From: Nocardia sienata NBRC 100364
GTDB taxonomy: Bacteria > Actinomycetota > Actinomycetes > Mycobacteriales > Mycobacteriaceae
Direction of reading: 5' to 3'
DNA length: 64,000 nt
Assembly: GCF_001613205.1 (NCBI RefSeq)
Contig: NZ_BDBX01000019.1
Location: 144,563-208,562 of the forward strand
The notes under the pieces are model-generated. The model saw only the letters and a program-made list of their open reading frames with translations, had not been told where the DNA came from and ran no database searches. The position numbers and the translations under genes were made by a program. Below, in pieces: positions 8,094 through 19,200 of the stretch; within the stretch, counting starts at the first letter, position 1; the number at the start of each line of letters is the position of its first letter.

Positions 8094-8513
8094 ATGGAGA
8101 TCACGACGGGAACCCGGGCCTCGGACGCCGAACGCGATCGAATCGTGCGCGATCTGAGCCGCCATCTCGGTGACGGCCGCATCGACCTGTCCGAATACGA
8201 TCAGCGGGTCGCGCAGGTGTACCGCACCACCACCCGCGAGGAGCTCACCGGCGTCCTCGCCGACCTGCCCACCCTGGCGCCGGCGCGTTCGGCGTCACCG
8301 CGCTCGCGTTTCCCGATCTGGCAGCGGATCGAGGGCACCGCGTGGCTCACGGTCAGCGTGCTGGTGCTGGTGATCTGGGGCGCGATCTCGCTGGGCGTCG
8401 GCGAGTTCACCTATTTCTGGCCCATATGGGTCATCGGCCCGTGGGGTGCGGTGCTGGCAGTGCGGGCGGCAACCGGTATCGAGAGCGGCCACTGCCATCG
8501 CCGGAAGATATAA
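8094..8513 (+). CDS. DUF1707 protein with C-terminal two-helix membrane domain
   Basis: A 139-aa protein. Residues about 5-60 form a DUF1707 (SHOCT-like) domain: RASDAERDRIVRDLSRHLG, GRIDLSEYDQRVAQVY and TREELTGVLADLP. Residues about 85-130 form a 2TM domain: LTVSVLVLVIWGAIS and FWPIWVIGPWGAVL. DUF1707 proteins are common in actinobacteria, have no firm function and are often stress-regulated. ATG 8094 has AAGGGGAG upstream; a longer frame from 8049 would run through the operator dyad. It probably forms its own transcription unit, given the promoter above. Confidence 0.85.
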   Translation: MEITTGTRASDAERDRIVRDLSRHLGDGRIDLSEYDQRVAQVYRTTTREELTGVLADLPTLAPARSASPRSRFPIWQRIEGTAWLTVSVLVLVIWGAISLGVGEFTYFWPIWVIGPWGAVLAVRAATGIESGHCHRRKI

Positions 8514-8693
8514 CGCCCGGTAGCCTTCGTGACGTCCGGCCGGTGCGAACGCCCGGCCGCGGTCGCCGGCGTACCCGGCAATCGATCGGCCACGGCCGGT
8601 GCGCCGGTCGGTGATACGGCGCCGCAGGCCGATACGATGGCTGATCGGCCTGGGCGAGGCGGACAGTCACGGAGGCGGAAAGGGTCGTCGGCG

Positions 8694-11600
8694 TTGCACC
8701 TGAAGAGCTTGACGTTGAAGGGATTCAAGTCCTTCGCGTCCGCGACGACCCTGCGCTTCGAGCCCGGGATCACCTGTGTGGTGGGACCGAACGGATCCGG
8801 TAAATCCAATGTCGTCGACGCGCTCACCTGGGTGATGGGCGAACAGGGCGCCAAGGCGCTGCGCGGTGGGAAGATGCAGGACGTCATCTTCGCCGGCACC
8901 TCCGGGCGGGCCCCGCTGGGCCGCGCCGAGGTCACGCTGACCATCGACAATTCCGACGGCGCCCTGCCCATCGACTACGCCGAGGTCTCCATCACCCGCC
9001 GCATGTTCCGCGACGGCGCCGGAGAATACGAGATCAACGGCAACTCCTGCCGGCTCATGGATGTGCAGGAACTGCTCAGCGACTCCGGTATCGGCCGGGA
9101 AATGCATGTCATCGTCGGGCAGGGGCAGCTCTCGGCGATCCTCGAATCGCGCCCCGAGGACCGGCGCGCCTTCATCGAGGAAGCCGCCGGTGTGCTCAAA
9201 CACCGCAAACGCAAGGAAAAGGCCGTTCGCAAACTGGATGCGATGCAGGCCAACCTGGCCCGGCTCACCGACCTCACCACCGAACTCCGCCGCCAGCTCA
9301 AACCGCTGGGCCGGCAGGCCGAGGTCGCGCGCCGGGCACAGACGGTGCAGGCGGATCTGCGCGACGCCCGATTGCGGCTGGCCGCCGACGATCTGGTCAC
9401 CCGGCGCAACGAACTGCAGAGTCAGCAGAGCAAAGAGGCCTACGCACGGGAACAGCAGATCACCGTACGCAGCGAGCTGGATGCCGCCAATGCCGCGCTC
9501 GCCCAGCAGGAATACCAGCTCTCCCGGCTCACCCCCGGCGCCGAGGCCGCCGGACAACTGTGGTTCCAGCTCTCCGCGCTCTCCGAACGGGTCAACGCGA
9601 CCATCCGGATCGCCGGCGATCGCGCCCGGCACCTCGATACGGCCGCCCCCGCGAACACCGGCCGCGACCCCGAGCAGCTCGAGGCCGAAGCCGACCGCGT
9701 CGAGGCCGAGGAAGCCGAACTGCGTGAGGCCGTCGAGATGGCGACCGAAACGCTGGAAGCCGCGCGGGACGCTCTCGGCGACCGCGAGCATGCCGCCAAG
9801 GCCGCCGAACAGGCGCATCTGGCCGCGGTACGGGCCATCGCCGACCGGCGCGAGGGGCTGGTCCGGTTGTCGGGGCAGGTCGAGAACCTGCGCACCCGCG
9901 CGCAATCGATCGACGCCGAGATCGTGCGGTTGTCCACCGCCATCACCGAGACCCGTGCCCGGGGGACGGCTGCGCGGTCGGAATTCGACGCGGTACAGGA
10001 CGAACTGGCCGAGCTGGAGGCCGGCGAGACCGGGCTCGACGCCCAGCACGAGCACGCCGTGGAGGCGCTCGGCCTGGCCGACCGCCGGGTCACCGAATTG
10101 CGCGCCGAGGATCGGGAAGCCGGTCGTCTGGTCGCCTCGCTGACCGCGCGGATCGAAGCGCTCGGTATGAACCTGGCCAGCCGCGACGGCGCGGCCTGGC
10201 TCACCGAGAACCAGCCGGCCGGACTGCTGGGCCCACTGTCGGGGCAATTGCGGGTACACGCCGGGTACGAGCCGGCGGTGGCGGCGGTACTCGGCCCGGT
10301 GGCCGAAGCGGTGGTGGCCGATACCGGAGAAACGGCGCTGGGCGCACTGCGGGCGCTGGGGAAGGCCGACGGCGGGCGGGCCGCGCTGGTGTACGAGGGG
10401 CCGGAAGTGGCAGATCCCGCGGAACCGGAACTGCCGGGGTCGGCGCGCTGGCTGCTGGACGTGGTGGACTGCCCGGGGCCGGTACGGGCGGCCGTGGTGG
10501 CGCTGACCCGCCGGGTCGCGGTGGTCGACGATCTGGACGCGGCGTCGGCGCTGCTGACCGCACGCCCGGAACTGCGGGTGGTCACCCGGGAGGGCGATCT
10601 GGCCGGGACCGGATGGTTTGTCGGCGGTTCGGATCGGTCTCCGAGCCGGTTGGAGATCCAGGCGGGTATCGATGCCGCCGAAGCCGATCTGGTCGCCGCC
10701 CACCGGCACGCCGAGGAACTGGAGGCGAGTCTGGCCGGGGCGCTCGACGAGCAGACCGACCGCAAAGAAGCGGTCGACCACGCCTTACTGGCCCTGCACG
10801 AATCCGATCAGGCCCTCAATGCCGTGTACGAACGGCTCGGCCGGCTCGGTGCGGCCGTCCGCGCGGCCGACACCGACGCCGAGCGGCTGACCGGCCAGCG
10901 CGCCGACGCCGAAACCGCGCACGAGAAAGCGATCGGCGAGCTGGCCGAGCTCGAGGACCGGCTGCGGCACGCCGAGCGCGAACAGGCCGATACCGACAGC
11001 GAGGCCGCGGGCGCTGCCGGGACCGAGGCCGCCGCACTGGCCCGGGAAGAGGCCGCCGCCGCCCTGGCCGAAGCCCGGGCCATGGAGGTGGAGGCGCGGC
11101 TGGCGGTGCGTACGGCCGAGGAGCGTGCCGAATCGGTCCGCGGTAAGGCGGAAACGCTCCGGCGCGCCGCCCGGGCCGAACGCGAGGCGCGGGCCCGGGC
11201 CGAACGGGCGCAGGCCGCCCGGCGTCAGGCCGCCGGCGTCGCCGCCGCGGTCGCCGGATCCGGTGCGGATCTGGCGGCCGAACTCGAGAAAGTGGTGGCG
11301 GCCGCCGCCGCGCGCCGCGACGAATTGGTCCGGCGGCGTACCGAATGCGCCACCGAAGTGGACCGGATCAAAGAGCGGGTACGCGCCCTGAACGCCCAGC
11401 TCGAGCAGCTCACCGACGCGGTCCACCGCGACGAGGTGGCCAAAGCGCAGGCGGCGTTGCGGATCGAACAGCTGGAAGCCACCATCGCCGAACAGTTCGG
11501 TATCGCGCTCGACGATCTCATCGCCGAATACGGTCCCGAGGTCGCCCTGCCGCCCAGCGACCTGGAGATGCGGGAATACGAGCAGGCCAAGGAACGCGGT

Positions 11601-12317
11601 GAGCAGGTCAGCGCACCGGTCCCGATGCCGTTCGACCGCGCGTCACAGGAGCGGCGCGCCAAACGCGCCGAAAAGGATCTGGCCACTCTCGGCAAGGTCA
11701 ACCCGCTGGCCCTCGAGGAGTTCGCGGCGCTCGAGGAACGCTACAACTTCCTGGCCACCCAGCTCGAGGACGTCAAGAAGGCCCGCCAGGATCTGCTGGA
11801 CGTGGTGGCCGAGGTGGACGCGCGGATCCTGCAGGTCTTCACCGACGCCTACGCCGATGTGGAACGGGAGTTCGTCCAGGTTTTCGCCGCGCTGTTCCCC
11901 GGCGGCGACGGCCGGCTGCTGCTCACCGACCCCACCGATATGCTCACCACCGGTATCGAAGTGGAGGCGCGGCCGCCCGGGAAGAAGGTCAAGCGGCTGT
12001 CGCTGCTGTCCGGCGGGGAGAAATCACTGACCGCGGTGGCGCTGCTGGTGGCCATCTTCCGCGCCCGTCCCTCGCCGTTCTATGTGATGGACGAGGTGGA
12101 GGCGGCACTCGACGACACGAACCTGCGCCGGCTCATCGGACTGTTCGAGCAGTTGCGGGAGAAGAGCCAGCTGATCGTCATCACCCACCAGAAGCCGACC
12201 ATGGAGATCGCCGACGCGCTCTACGGCGTGAGCATGCGCGGCGACGGCATCACCCAGGTCATCTCGCAGCGATTGCGCGGGCACGAGCTCGCGTCCGCCG
12301 GGAGCCCGGCACAGTAG
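8694..12317 (+). CDS. smc: Chromosome segregation ATPase SMC
   Basis: Condensin ATPase that folds and segregates the chromosome with ScpA/ScpB. The 1207-aa protein begins [20 protein letters not shown]; Walker A is GPNGSGKS at residues 31-38, the ABC signature LSGGEKSL is near residue 1105, and Walker [13 protein letters not shown] near 1130. Two long Ala/Glu/Arg coiled-coil arms flank a hinge at roughly residues 495-660 ([12 protein letters not shown] through [11 protein letters not shown]). TTG 8694 places the conserved start immediately after initiation; a longer frame from 8529 adds an unconserved 55 residues. AAGGG at about 8680 may be the ribosome-binding site. Length matches mycobacterial SMC. 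Confidence 0.97.
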   Translation: MHLKSLTLKGFKSFASATTLRFEPGITCVVGPNGSGKSNVVDALTWVMGEQGAKALRGGKMQDVIFAGTSGRAPLGRAEVTLTIDNSDGALPIDYAEVSITRRMFRDGAGEYEINGNSCRLMDVQELLSDSGIGREMHVIVGQGQLSAILESRPEDRRAFIEEAAGVLKHRKRKEKAVRKLDAMQANLARLTDLTTELRRQLKPLGRQAEVARRAQTVQADLRDARLRLAADDLVTRRNELQSQQSKEAYAREQQITVRSELDAANAALAQQEYQLSRLTPGAEAAGQLWFQLSALSERVNATIRIAGDRARHLDTAAPANTGRDPEQLEAEADRVEAEEAELREAVEMATETLEAARDALGDREHAAKAAEQAHLAAVRAIADRREGLVRLSGQVENLRTRAQSIDAEIVRLSTAITETRARGTAARSEFDAVQDELAELEAGETGLDAQHEHAVEALGLADRRVTELRAEDREAGRLVASLTARIEALGMNLASRDGAAWLTENQPAGLLGPLSGQLRVHAGYEPAVAAVLGPVAEAVVADTGETALGALRALGKADGGRAALVYEGPEVADPAEPELPGSARWLLDVVDCPGPVRAAVVALTRRVAVVDDLDAASALLTARPELRVVTREGDLAGTGWFVGGSDRSPSRLEIQAGIDAAEADLVAAHRHAEELEASLAGALDEQTDRKEAVDHALLALHESDQALNAVYERLGRLGAAVRAADTDAERLTGQRADAETAHEKAIGELAELEDRLRHAEREQADTDSEAAGAAGTEAAALAREEAAAALAEARAMEVEARLAVRTAEERAESVRGKAETLRRAARAEREARARAERAQAARRQAAGVAAAVAGSGADLAAELEKVVAAAAARRDELVRRRTECATEVDRIKERVRALNAQLEQLTDAVHRDEVAKAQAALRIEQLEATIAEQFGIALDDLIAEYGPEVALPPSDLEMREYEQAKERGEQVSAPVPMPFDRASQERRAKRAEKDLATLGKVNPLALEEFAALEERYNFLATQLEDVKKARQDLLDVVAEVDARILQVFTDAYADVEREFVQVFAALFPGGDGRLLLTDPTDMLTTGIEVEARPPGKKVKRLSLLSGGEKSLTAVALLVAIFRARPSPFYVMDEVEAALDDTNLRRLIGLFEQLREKSQLIVITHQKPTMEIADALYGVSMRGDGITQVISQRLRGHELASAGSPAQ

Positions 12318-12362
12318 CCGCCGCGCCGTATGCCCGGCGATGCCGTGGGCCCGCGCCGGCGT

Positions 12363-12752
12363 TCAGAGCAGGTCGCTGACGTCGTCGGGCACGTCGACCG
12401 CGTATTTGCGCAGGATTTCCATAGCTATCACTTCCAGGGCATTCTCATGGGTCGCCGCCAGCACCACCGGTGCGGCGACACCGTCCTCGTGCGCGTGTAA
12501 CCAGCGCACCGCCACGACACACCATCTGTCCCCCGGCTGGAGCCCGGGGAAATTGTTCTCCGGACGAGGCGTGCTCAGATCGTTTCCGATGGACGCCTGA
12601 TGCTCGAGGAACTCTGCGGTGACGACCGTGCACACGGTATGGCTGCCCAGGTCCTCCGGGCCGGTGCTGCAGCAGCCGTCCCGGTAGAACCCGGTCAGAG
12701 GATCGGTGCCGCACTCTTGTAGCGGACCCCCAAGCACGTTTCGATCGGTCAC
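12363..12752 (-). CDS. DUF2237 family protein
   Basis: A 129-aa conserved bacterial protein. It shows the family's cysteine/histidine-rich pattern: NVLGGPLQECGTDPLTGFYR, DGCCSTGPEDLGSHTVCTVV, FLEHQASIGNDLSTPRPE and PGLQPGDRWCVVAVRW. No biochemical function is established. The GTG at 12752 is chosen because homologous proteins start right before the NVLGG motif and AGGA lies about 8 nt upstream; the frame remains open to 12806. It lies on the opposite strand between smc and ftsY, so it breaks the smc-ftsY run. Confidence 0.85.
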   Translation of the reverse strand: MTDRNVLGGPLQECGTDPLTGFYRDGCCSTGPEDLGSHTVCTVVTAEFLEHQASIGNDLSTPRPENNFPGLQPGDRWCVVAVRWLHAHEDGVAAPVVLAATHENALEVIAMEILRKYAVDVPDDVSDLL

Positions 12753-12928
12753 ATCGCCGATCCTATTGGCCTGCCGCGAGAAGTTCCGCAGGACAAGAAA
12801 TCTCACCGGTGGTGTTCGCGGGGCTGAGCTGGGGATGTGCCGGGTGCGTGGCGGCGGGTGCGGACCTCCGCCGCGCGGGCCGGGCCGGGTAACCTACCGC
12901 TCGGTACCGCTCTGGAAGGATGGTCGGC

Positions 12929-14479
12929 GTGAGTGCGCAAGCCTGGATTCTGATCGCAGTGATCGCCGCCGTACTGCTGGTCGCGCTCGTGGCCGGTTTC
13001 GTCCGGTACAAGCGCGGCCGGATCTCGCTGACCGCGCCGGCGGAGAAGGGAGAGCTGACCGACCGGTCGGGTGGGTATCAGGCGGCGGGTGGTTTCTCCT
13101 TCAGCCGAGGCGGCCAGGGTGTCACCGCCGCCCCCGCGCCGCCGGGGGGCAGCCGCGCAGAACCGTCGGCTCCGAGTCCCACTGAGCGGACCGATGTGGA
13201 GGGTCAGCCGCATATCGGTGACGACGCCGCCATCCCGCGAGACGCTCCGCGCCGCGGCATCACCGATGTACCGCTGCCCGAAACCGATACCGTCGACACC
13301 GCGCCGACCGGAACCGAGTCCGGTGCGGTCACCACCGACGGCACCGACACCGTCGCGCCCGAGACCGCGGAGACGCCGGCGGACACCGGCAGCACCGGGC
13401 CGGTTACAGAGACCGGCGGTGGCCCCGCGACCCCGGATACCGCGGCCGAACCGGCTGCCGAGCAGGCGAGTGCGCCCGCCGAGGCAGGTGCCGAGCCCGC
13501 GGTGGTGGCTCCCGATACCGCCGCCGGAGCTCATCTGGTGCCGGAGGTCGAGGAGATCGCGCCGACCTCGGGTCGGCTGACCCGGTTGCGCGGCCGGTTG
13601 TCCCGGTCGCAGAACGCGGTCGGCAAGAGCCTGCTGGGCCTGCTCGGCGGTGGCGACCTGGACGAGGATTCCTGGGAAGAGGTCGAGGACACGCTGGTCC
13701 TGGCCGATATCGGTACCGCGGTCACCACGGTCATCGTGGAACGGCTGCGCGAGGAGATGGCCGCCCGCAGTGTCCGGACCGCCGAGGACGCGCGATCGGT
13801 ACTGCGCGATGTGCTGATCGAGTCGCTGCGGCCGGAACTGGACCGTTCGGTGCGCGCGCTGCCGCACGCCGACCATCCGTCGATCCTGCTCGTGGTCGGC
13901 GTGAACGGCACCGGGAAGACGACCACCACCGGCAAACTCGCCCGGGTACTGGTCGCCGACGGCCGCCGGGTGCTGCTGGGCGCCGCGGACACCTTCCGTG
14001 CCGCGGCGGCCGACCAGCTGCAGACCTGGGGTGAGCGGGTCGGTGCGGACACCGTGCGCGGCCGGGAGGGCGCCGATCCGGCAGCCGTCGCCTTCGACGC
14101 CGTCTCCACCGGTATCGACGCCGGTGTGGACGTGGTCCTGATCGACACCGCAGGCCGGCTGCACACCAAGACCGGGCTGATGGACGAACTGGGCAAGGTC
14201 AAACGGGTGGTGGAGAAGAAGGCTTCGGTGGACGAGGTGCTGCTCGTACTCGACGCCACGGTGGGCCAGAACGGTCTCGCGCAGGCGCGCATCTTCGCGG
14301 AAGTGGTGGACATCAGCGGTGTCGTACTGACCAAGCTCGACGGCACCGCCAAGGGCGGAATCGTCTTCCAGATCCAGCACGAGCTGGGCGTTCCGGTCAA
14401 ACTGGTGGGTCTGGGCGAGGGCGCCGACGATCTGGCGCCGTTCGAGCCCTCGGCCTTCGTCGACGCGCTGCTGGGCTAG
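12929..14479 (+). CDS. ftsY: Signal recognition particle receptor FtsY
   Basis: SRP-receptor GTPase docking ribosome-Ffh complexes at the membrane. The 516-aa protein has an N-terminal membrane anchor (WILIAVIAAVLLVALVAGFV, residues 6-25), an acidic Pro/Thr/Ala-rich A domain (about 50-210), and the NG domain: G1 GVNGTGKTTTTGKLA near residue 324, DTFRAAAADQL, G3 DTAGRLHTK, G4 TKLDGTAKGG and G5 GLGEGADDLAPF. GTG 12929 is favoured because AAGGA (12916-12920) is 8 nt upstream; an ATG at 12920 overlaps that site. Downstream the gene converges on a LuxR-type regulator. Confidence 0.97.
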   Translation: MSAQAWILIAVIAAVLLVALVAGFVRYKRGRISLTAPAEKGELTDRSGGYQAAGGFSFSRGGQGVTAAPAPPGGSRAEPSAPSPTERTDVEGQPHIGDDAAIPRDAPRRGITDVPLPETDTVDTAPTGTESGAVTTDGTDTVAPETAETPADTGSTGPVTETGGGPATPDTAAEPAAEQASAPAEAGAEPAVVAPDTAAGAHLVPEVEEIAPTSGRLTRLRGRLSRSQNAVGKSLLGLLGGGDLDEDSWEEVEDTLVLADIGTAVTTVIVERLREEMAARSVRTAEDARSVLRDVLIESLRPELDRSVRALPHADHPSILLVVGVNGTGKTTTTGKLARVLVADGRRVLLGAADTFRAAAADQLQTWGERVGADTVRGREGADPAAVAFDAVSTGIDAGVDVVLIDTAGRLHTKTGLMDELGKVKRVVEKKASVDEVLLVLDATVGQNGLAQARIFAEVVDISGVVLTKLDGTAKGGIVFQIQHELGVPVKLVGLGEGADDLAPFEPSAFVDALLG

Positions 14480-14510
14480 GTGCGCGAGAAACGAGGCTCT
14501 TCACTGTTGG

Positions 14511-15617
14511 CTACGGGCGGTGGACGCGGGCGCTCCCGGGCGCTATGAGCGGCTCGTAGTGTTCGGTATAGAGTTTCGCGACCAACTCGCCCCGGCTCGC
14601 CACGGCGACCTTCTCGAAAATCGCCTTCACATGGTCTCGGACCGTGTGCGGCGACAGGAACAGCCGGCTCGCGATCTCCGTGGTCGACAGCCCGCGCGCG
14701 ATCAGTTCGGTCACCTCACGCTCGCGGGGCGTCAGCTCGTAGGCGGCGATGACCAGCGTGGCGATCTCCGATACCGGGGCGGGCCCGATCGTCATCGCGG
14801 TCATCCCGTCGGTGGCGTCGGCACCACGCAGGCACGAGGCATGACATATCAGCCACTCGCCGGTGAGCGCGCGCATCCGGATTCGCGCGTTCGCGCCCGT
14901 CTCGCGGGCACGACCGACGGTGCTGCGAATCCACACCGGTAGCGGTAGGTCGAGACCGGACGGCGTCGCCGCGCGCGGCTCCGGCGGCATATCCGCGAGG
15001 AAATCGCGGGCCTCGTCATTGATCGACATCAGGTTTCCCGCACGGTCGAAAAGCAGCATTCCCGGCGTATCGGTGGGCCGCCGCGGCGGCTGCGCGGATT
15101 GGGCGTACGAGCGCAGCCGCTGCGCCACCGGGCTCGACAACGAGCCGACCACTGCCATCTCCTCGGCCCGGAAGGGTGCTCGACCGCGCTCGCGGAACAG
15201 ACTGACCTGTCCCCAGGGCCTGCCGTCGACCCGGAACACGGCACGCAATTCGTCGTCGAAGCCCCGGGGCCGCATGAAATCGCGATACAGCGGGCTCGAC
15301 AGCGGACGATCACCGGTGGCGTCGCGCAACCCGGAAACCGGAACCGCGGACTTCGTCAGATGCCGGAAGGGATTGACGGCATCGACGAGGAATTCCGATT
15401 CCCAATAGATGCCGCATCCCCCCGGCCGGAGGTTCTCGATCCGCACCGGTGCCGCGGTCAACCCGTTGATCGGATCGGTGGCAACCCATACGGCCGCATC
15501 GAAGGGCGCGATCCGGCGCAGGCGGGCCGACGTCACGGCGAACAGGCCCGCCGCGTCGGGCGCTGCGGCGATTCCCGCCAGAAGTCCGCTGGGGGGCTCA
15601 CCGATCGACTTGCTCAT
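14511..15617 (-). CDS. LuxR-type (HTH) transcriptional regulator with GAF-like sensor region
   Basis: A 368-aa regulator. The C-terminal LuxR HTH (residues about 300-355) reads ELTPREREVTELIARGLS, TTEIASRLFLSPHTVRDHVK, AIFEKV. Residues about 20-180 resemble a GAF/sensor domain with LFAVTSARLRRIAPFDAAVW and DELRAVFRVDGRPWGQVSLF; residues 195-240 look PAS-like. No receiver domain or conserved phospho-Asp pattern was seen, so it probably senses a ligand. It is divergent from the flavoprotein gene at 15774; a perfect 14-bp inverted repeat lies just upstream of its start. Regulation of the divergent gene, itself, or both is inferred. Confidence 0.85.
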   Translation of the reverse strand: MSKSIGEPPSGLLAGIAAAPDAAGLFAVTSARLRRIAPFDAAVWVATDPINGLTAAPVRIENLRPGGCGIYWESEFLVDAVNPFRHLTKSAVPVSGLRDATGDRPLSSPLYRDFMRPRGFDDELRAVFRVDGRPWGQVSLFRERGRAPFRAEEMAVVGSLSSPVAQRLRSYAQSAQPPRRPTDTPGMLLFDRAGNLMSINDEARDFLADMPPEPRAATPSGLDLPLPVWIRSTVGRARETGANARIRMRALTGEWLICHASCLRGADATDGMTAMTIGPAPVSEIATLVIAAYELTPREREVTELIARGLSTTEIASRLFLSPHTVRDHVKAIFEKVAVASRGELVAKLYTEHYEPLIAPGSARVHRP

Positions 15618-15642
15618 GCCGCCATGGTTCCCGTGCGTGTGG

Positions 15643-15678
15643 GGTCGTACAACCCCGCAACCGAGGGGTTGTACGACC
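15643..15678. promoter_or_regulatory. Perfect 14-bp inverted repeat, probable regulator-binding site
   Basis: GGTCGTACAACCCC (15643-15656) and GGGGTTGTACGACC (15665-15678) are exact reverse complements with an 8-nt spacer. They sit 26 nt upstream of the LuxR-type gene and about 96 nt upstream of the flavoprotein gene. A smaller dyad, CCCCC-TGATC-GGGGG (15687-15701), follows. Position and symmetry suit an autoregulated divergent promoter. Confidence 0.65.
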
Positions 15679-15773
15679 TCGCGAAACCCCCTGATCGGGG
15701 GATGGGATCCCGCCCGGTGGCCGAGGAGGCTGGTCGGCGCACATCCGTCGGAGACTCGGAAGAGGAATCAACC

Positions 15774-17240
15774 ATGCATATCGGAATCGTCGGCGCGGGA
15801 ATGGCTACGGTGGCCCTGCTCGACGCGATCGCCGCCGCGGACGCGGAGCCGGGGGAGATCACCGTGTTCGAGACCTCCGCCGCTGTCTGGCGCGGCCGCG
15901 CATACCAATACGACCAGGACTCCGTACGAGTGAACGCACCACCGATGGCCATGAGCGCCCGCGGCGGCGACCTGGATCATTACCTGCGTTGGTTGCAGGA
16001 ACGCCCGGAACTCGCCCGCTACCTCGACGAAGGACTCGGCCTACCGGTGGTGCCGCGCGCGGTGTACGGACAATACCTGGAACACACCGCGCGTACCGCC
16101 ATCGGCGACCTGCGCGGAAACGGGTGGCGGGTCAGCGTGGTCAACTCCGGTGTCACCGGGTTCTCGCGAGATACCGACGCCGCCTTGCACACTGCCGCCG
16201 ACGGCGCATTCCGAGTGGACCGCGCGGTGCTGTCCGTCGGTGGCGGACAGCCACACGACGATTACGGGCTGGCCGCCGCGCCCGGGTATGTCCATGAGCC
16301 GTACCCCCTTTACCGCACGATGGCCGAGGTTGCCCCGGACCGGCACGTCGCCGTCATCGGCAGCGGATTGACCGCGGTCGATATCGTCACCGGACTGGTC
16401 TCCACCGGACACACCGGTTCGATCACCCTGATGTCCCGAAGCGGCGTATTGCCCGCCGTACAGCAACGTCCCATCCGATACGAGCCGCGGTATCTGACAC
16501 CCGAGTACGCGTTGCGACGGGCTCGCGAAAGCGGAGGTCCGATGACACTCACCACACTGATCGAACTGATGGACAAGGAGCTCTCCGAGCTCGGGCAGGA
16601 TTTCGGGACACTGGCCGATGAGGTCGTCGGCAACGACACCGAACCTCCTGTGCGGCGGTTGCGGCGCCAGCTGTCCCTGGTGGCGGACCCGCATCAAGGC
16701 CGGCGGCTCCTCGGGCGGGCCATCCGGACCGTCGTGCCGGCGGTGTGGCCGCTGTTGCGCGAGCAGGACAAGACGATGTTGCGCAGCACGTACTTCCGCA
16801 CCATCAATTGCCTGAGCTCGCCCATGGTGCCGCACAACGCGGATATCCTGCTGCGACTGCTCGATTCCGGCCAGGTACGGCTGCGGCCGGGATTGCAGAA
16901 GATCCGGCCACACTCACCTGCCGGGTTCACGGTGACCGACGACACCGAATGGACCGCCGATGTGGTGATCAATGCCGTCAACCCACCGGCCTACACCGTG
17001 CCCCGGGCGGCCGAGGGGTTGGTTCGTTCGCTGATGGCCGCCGCATCGGCCGAACGGCATCCGTTCGGGGGGCTGACCACTCAACCCGGCACCGGGAGAC
17101 TTCTCCTCTCGGGCCGTCCCGACCGCACCTGGTATGCGCAGGGCAATATCGCGAGCACCTCGACGTTCATCGCGACAGACCCCACGGGCCTCGCGCACGA
17201 GGCGGCGCGGCTCGCATACGCCCTCACCGCGCCGCGATAA
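15774..17240 (+). CDS. FAD/NAD(P)-binding protein (two-dinucleotide-fold flavoprotein)
   Basis: A 488-aa flavoprotein. The N-terminus HIGIVGAGMATVALLDAIA is an FAD-binding Rossmann loop, and a second one, HVAVIGSGLTAVDIVTGL, lies near residues 185-202. The arrangement resembles the FAD-NAD(P)-binding group (PF13454 type) seen in hydroxylases and in uncharacterised oxidoreductases. DVVINAVNPPAYTV and a C-terminal WYAQGNIASTSTFIATDP segment complete the FAD site. No oxygenase-specific fingerprint was recognised, so the substrate is open. ATG 15774 has AGAGGAA upstream; the frame is open much further upstream but over the regulator's coding and operator region. Probably controlled by the divergent LuxR protein. 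Confidence 0.75.
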   Translation: MHIGIVGAGMATVALLDAIAAADAEPGEITVFETSAAVWRGRAYQYDQDSVRVNAPPMAMSARGGDLDHYLRWLQERPELARYLDEGLGLPVVPRAVYGQYLEHTARTAIGDLRGNGWRVSVVNSGVTGFSRDTDAALHTAADGAFRVDRAVLSVGGGQPHDDYGLAAAPGYVHEPYPLYRTMAEVAPDRHVAVIGSGLTAVDIVTGLVSTGHTGSITLMSRSGVLPAVQQRPIRYEPRYLTPEYALRRARESGGPMTLTTLIELMDKELSELGQDFGTLADEVVGNDTEPPVRRLRRQLSLVADPHQGRRLLGRAIRTVVPAVWPLLREQDKTMLRSTYFRTINCLSSPMVPHNADILLRLLDSGQVRLRPGLQKIRPHSPAGFTVTDDTEWTADVVINAVNPPAYTVPRAAEGLVRSLMAAASAERHPFGGLTTQPGTGRLLLSGRPDRTWYAQGNIASTSTFIATDPTGLAHEAARLAYALTAPR

Positions 17241-17314
17241 CGACCGCGGGTCTTGTCCCGGTACGGGGTTTCCGGCGTGTCGCACAGCGGTCCGGAAACC
17301 TCCGCACAGCTTGC

Positions 17315-17362
17315 GCAACACACCCGAAACATTGGTGCGCGATCCATTCACGTAGGTGAAAC
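17315..17362 (+). promoter_or_regulatory. Putative GlnR-binding region upstream of amtB
   Basis: Two matches to the actinobacterial GlnR half-site pattern gTnAC-N6-GaAAC: GCAAC-N6-GAAAC at 17315-17330 and TTCAC-N6-GAAAC at 17347-17362. Both keep AC-N9-AC spacing and sit 32 bp apart on the same strand. A third GAAAC at about 17380 has the wrong spacing. They lie 96-143 nt before amtB, where GlnR controls amt operons in related genera. Inference from motif and context. Confidence 0.5.
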
Positions 17363-17457
17363 ACCTGGGCGTCACGGATGAAACACCGAGTGAGGACCCT
17401 TCAGTAGCGGGCCCGATATCGCGCGAGCGGCGGGCCAGAGGATGAGGGAGGAAACTG

Positions 17458-19103
<1,646 letters not shown>

Positions 19104-19150
19104 ACCCCTGCGCGCATCGAGCGCGCCGGCGGGTGCACAACGACAACGCG

Positions 19151-19185
19151 GCCCCGCTCCCACCGGTTACCGGTCGGGGCGGGGT
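19151..19185 (+). terminator. Hairpin between glnB and glnD
   Basis: GCCCCGC (19151-19157) can pair with GCGGGGT (19179-19185, one G-T pair) around an ACCGG/CCGGT core. No T-tract follows. It may attenuate glnD relative to amtB-glnB or protect the upstream mRNA; inferred only. Confidence 0.4.
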
Positions 19186-19200
19186 CGCCTGCGTGAACGG

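Noticed and set aside
8667..10781. 704-codon minus-strand frame inside smc
   Set aside because: Antisense shadow of the smc coiled coil; high GC third positions leave the opposite frame open.
15099..15773. N-terminal extension of the flavoprotein frame by 225 codons
   Set aside because: It lies over the divergent regulator gene and the operator; the Rossmann motif and a ribosome-binding site fix the start at 15774.
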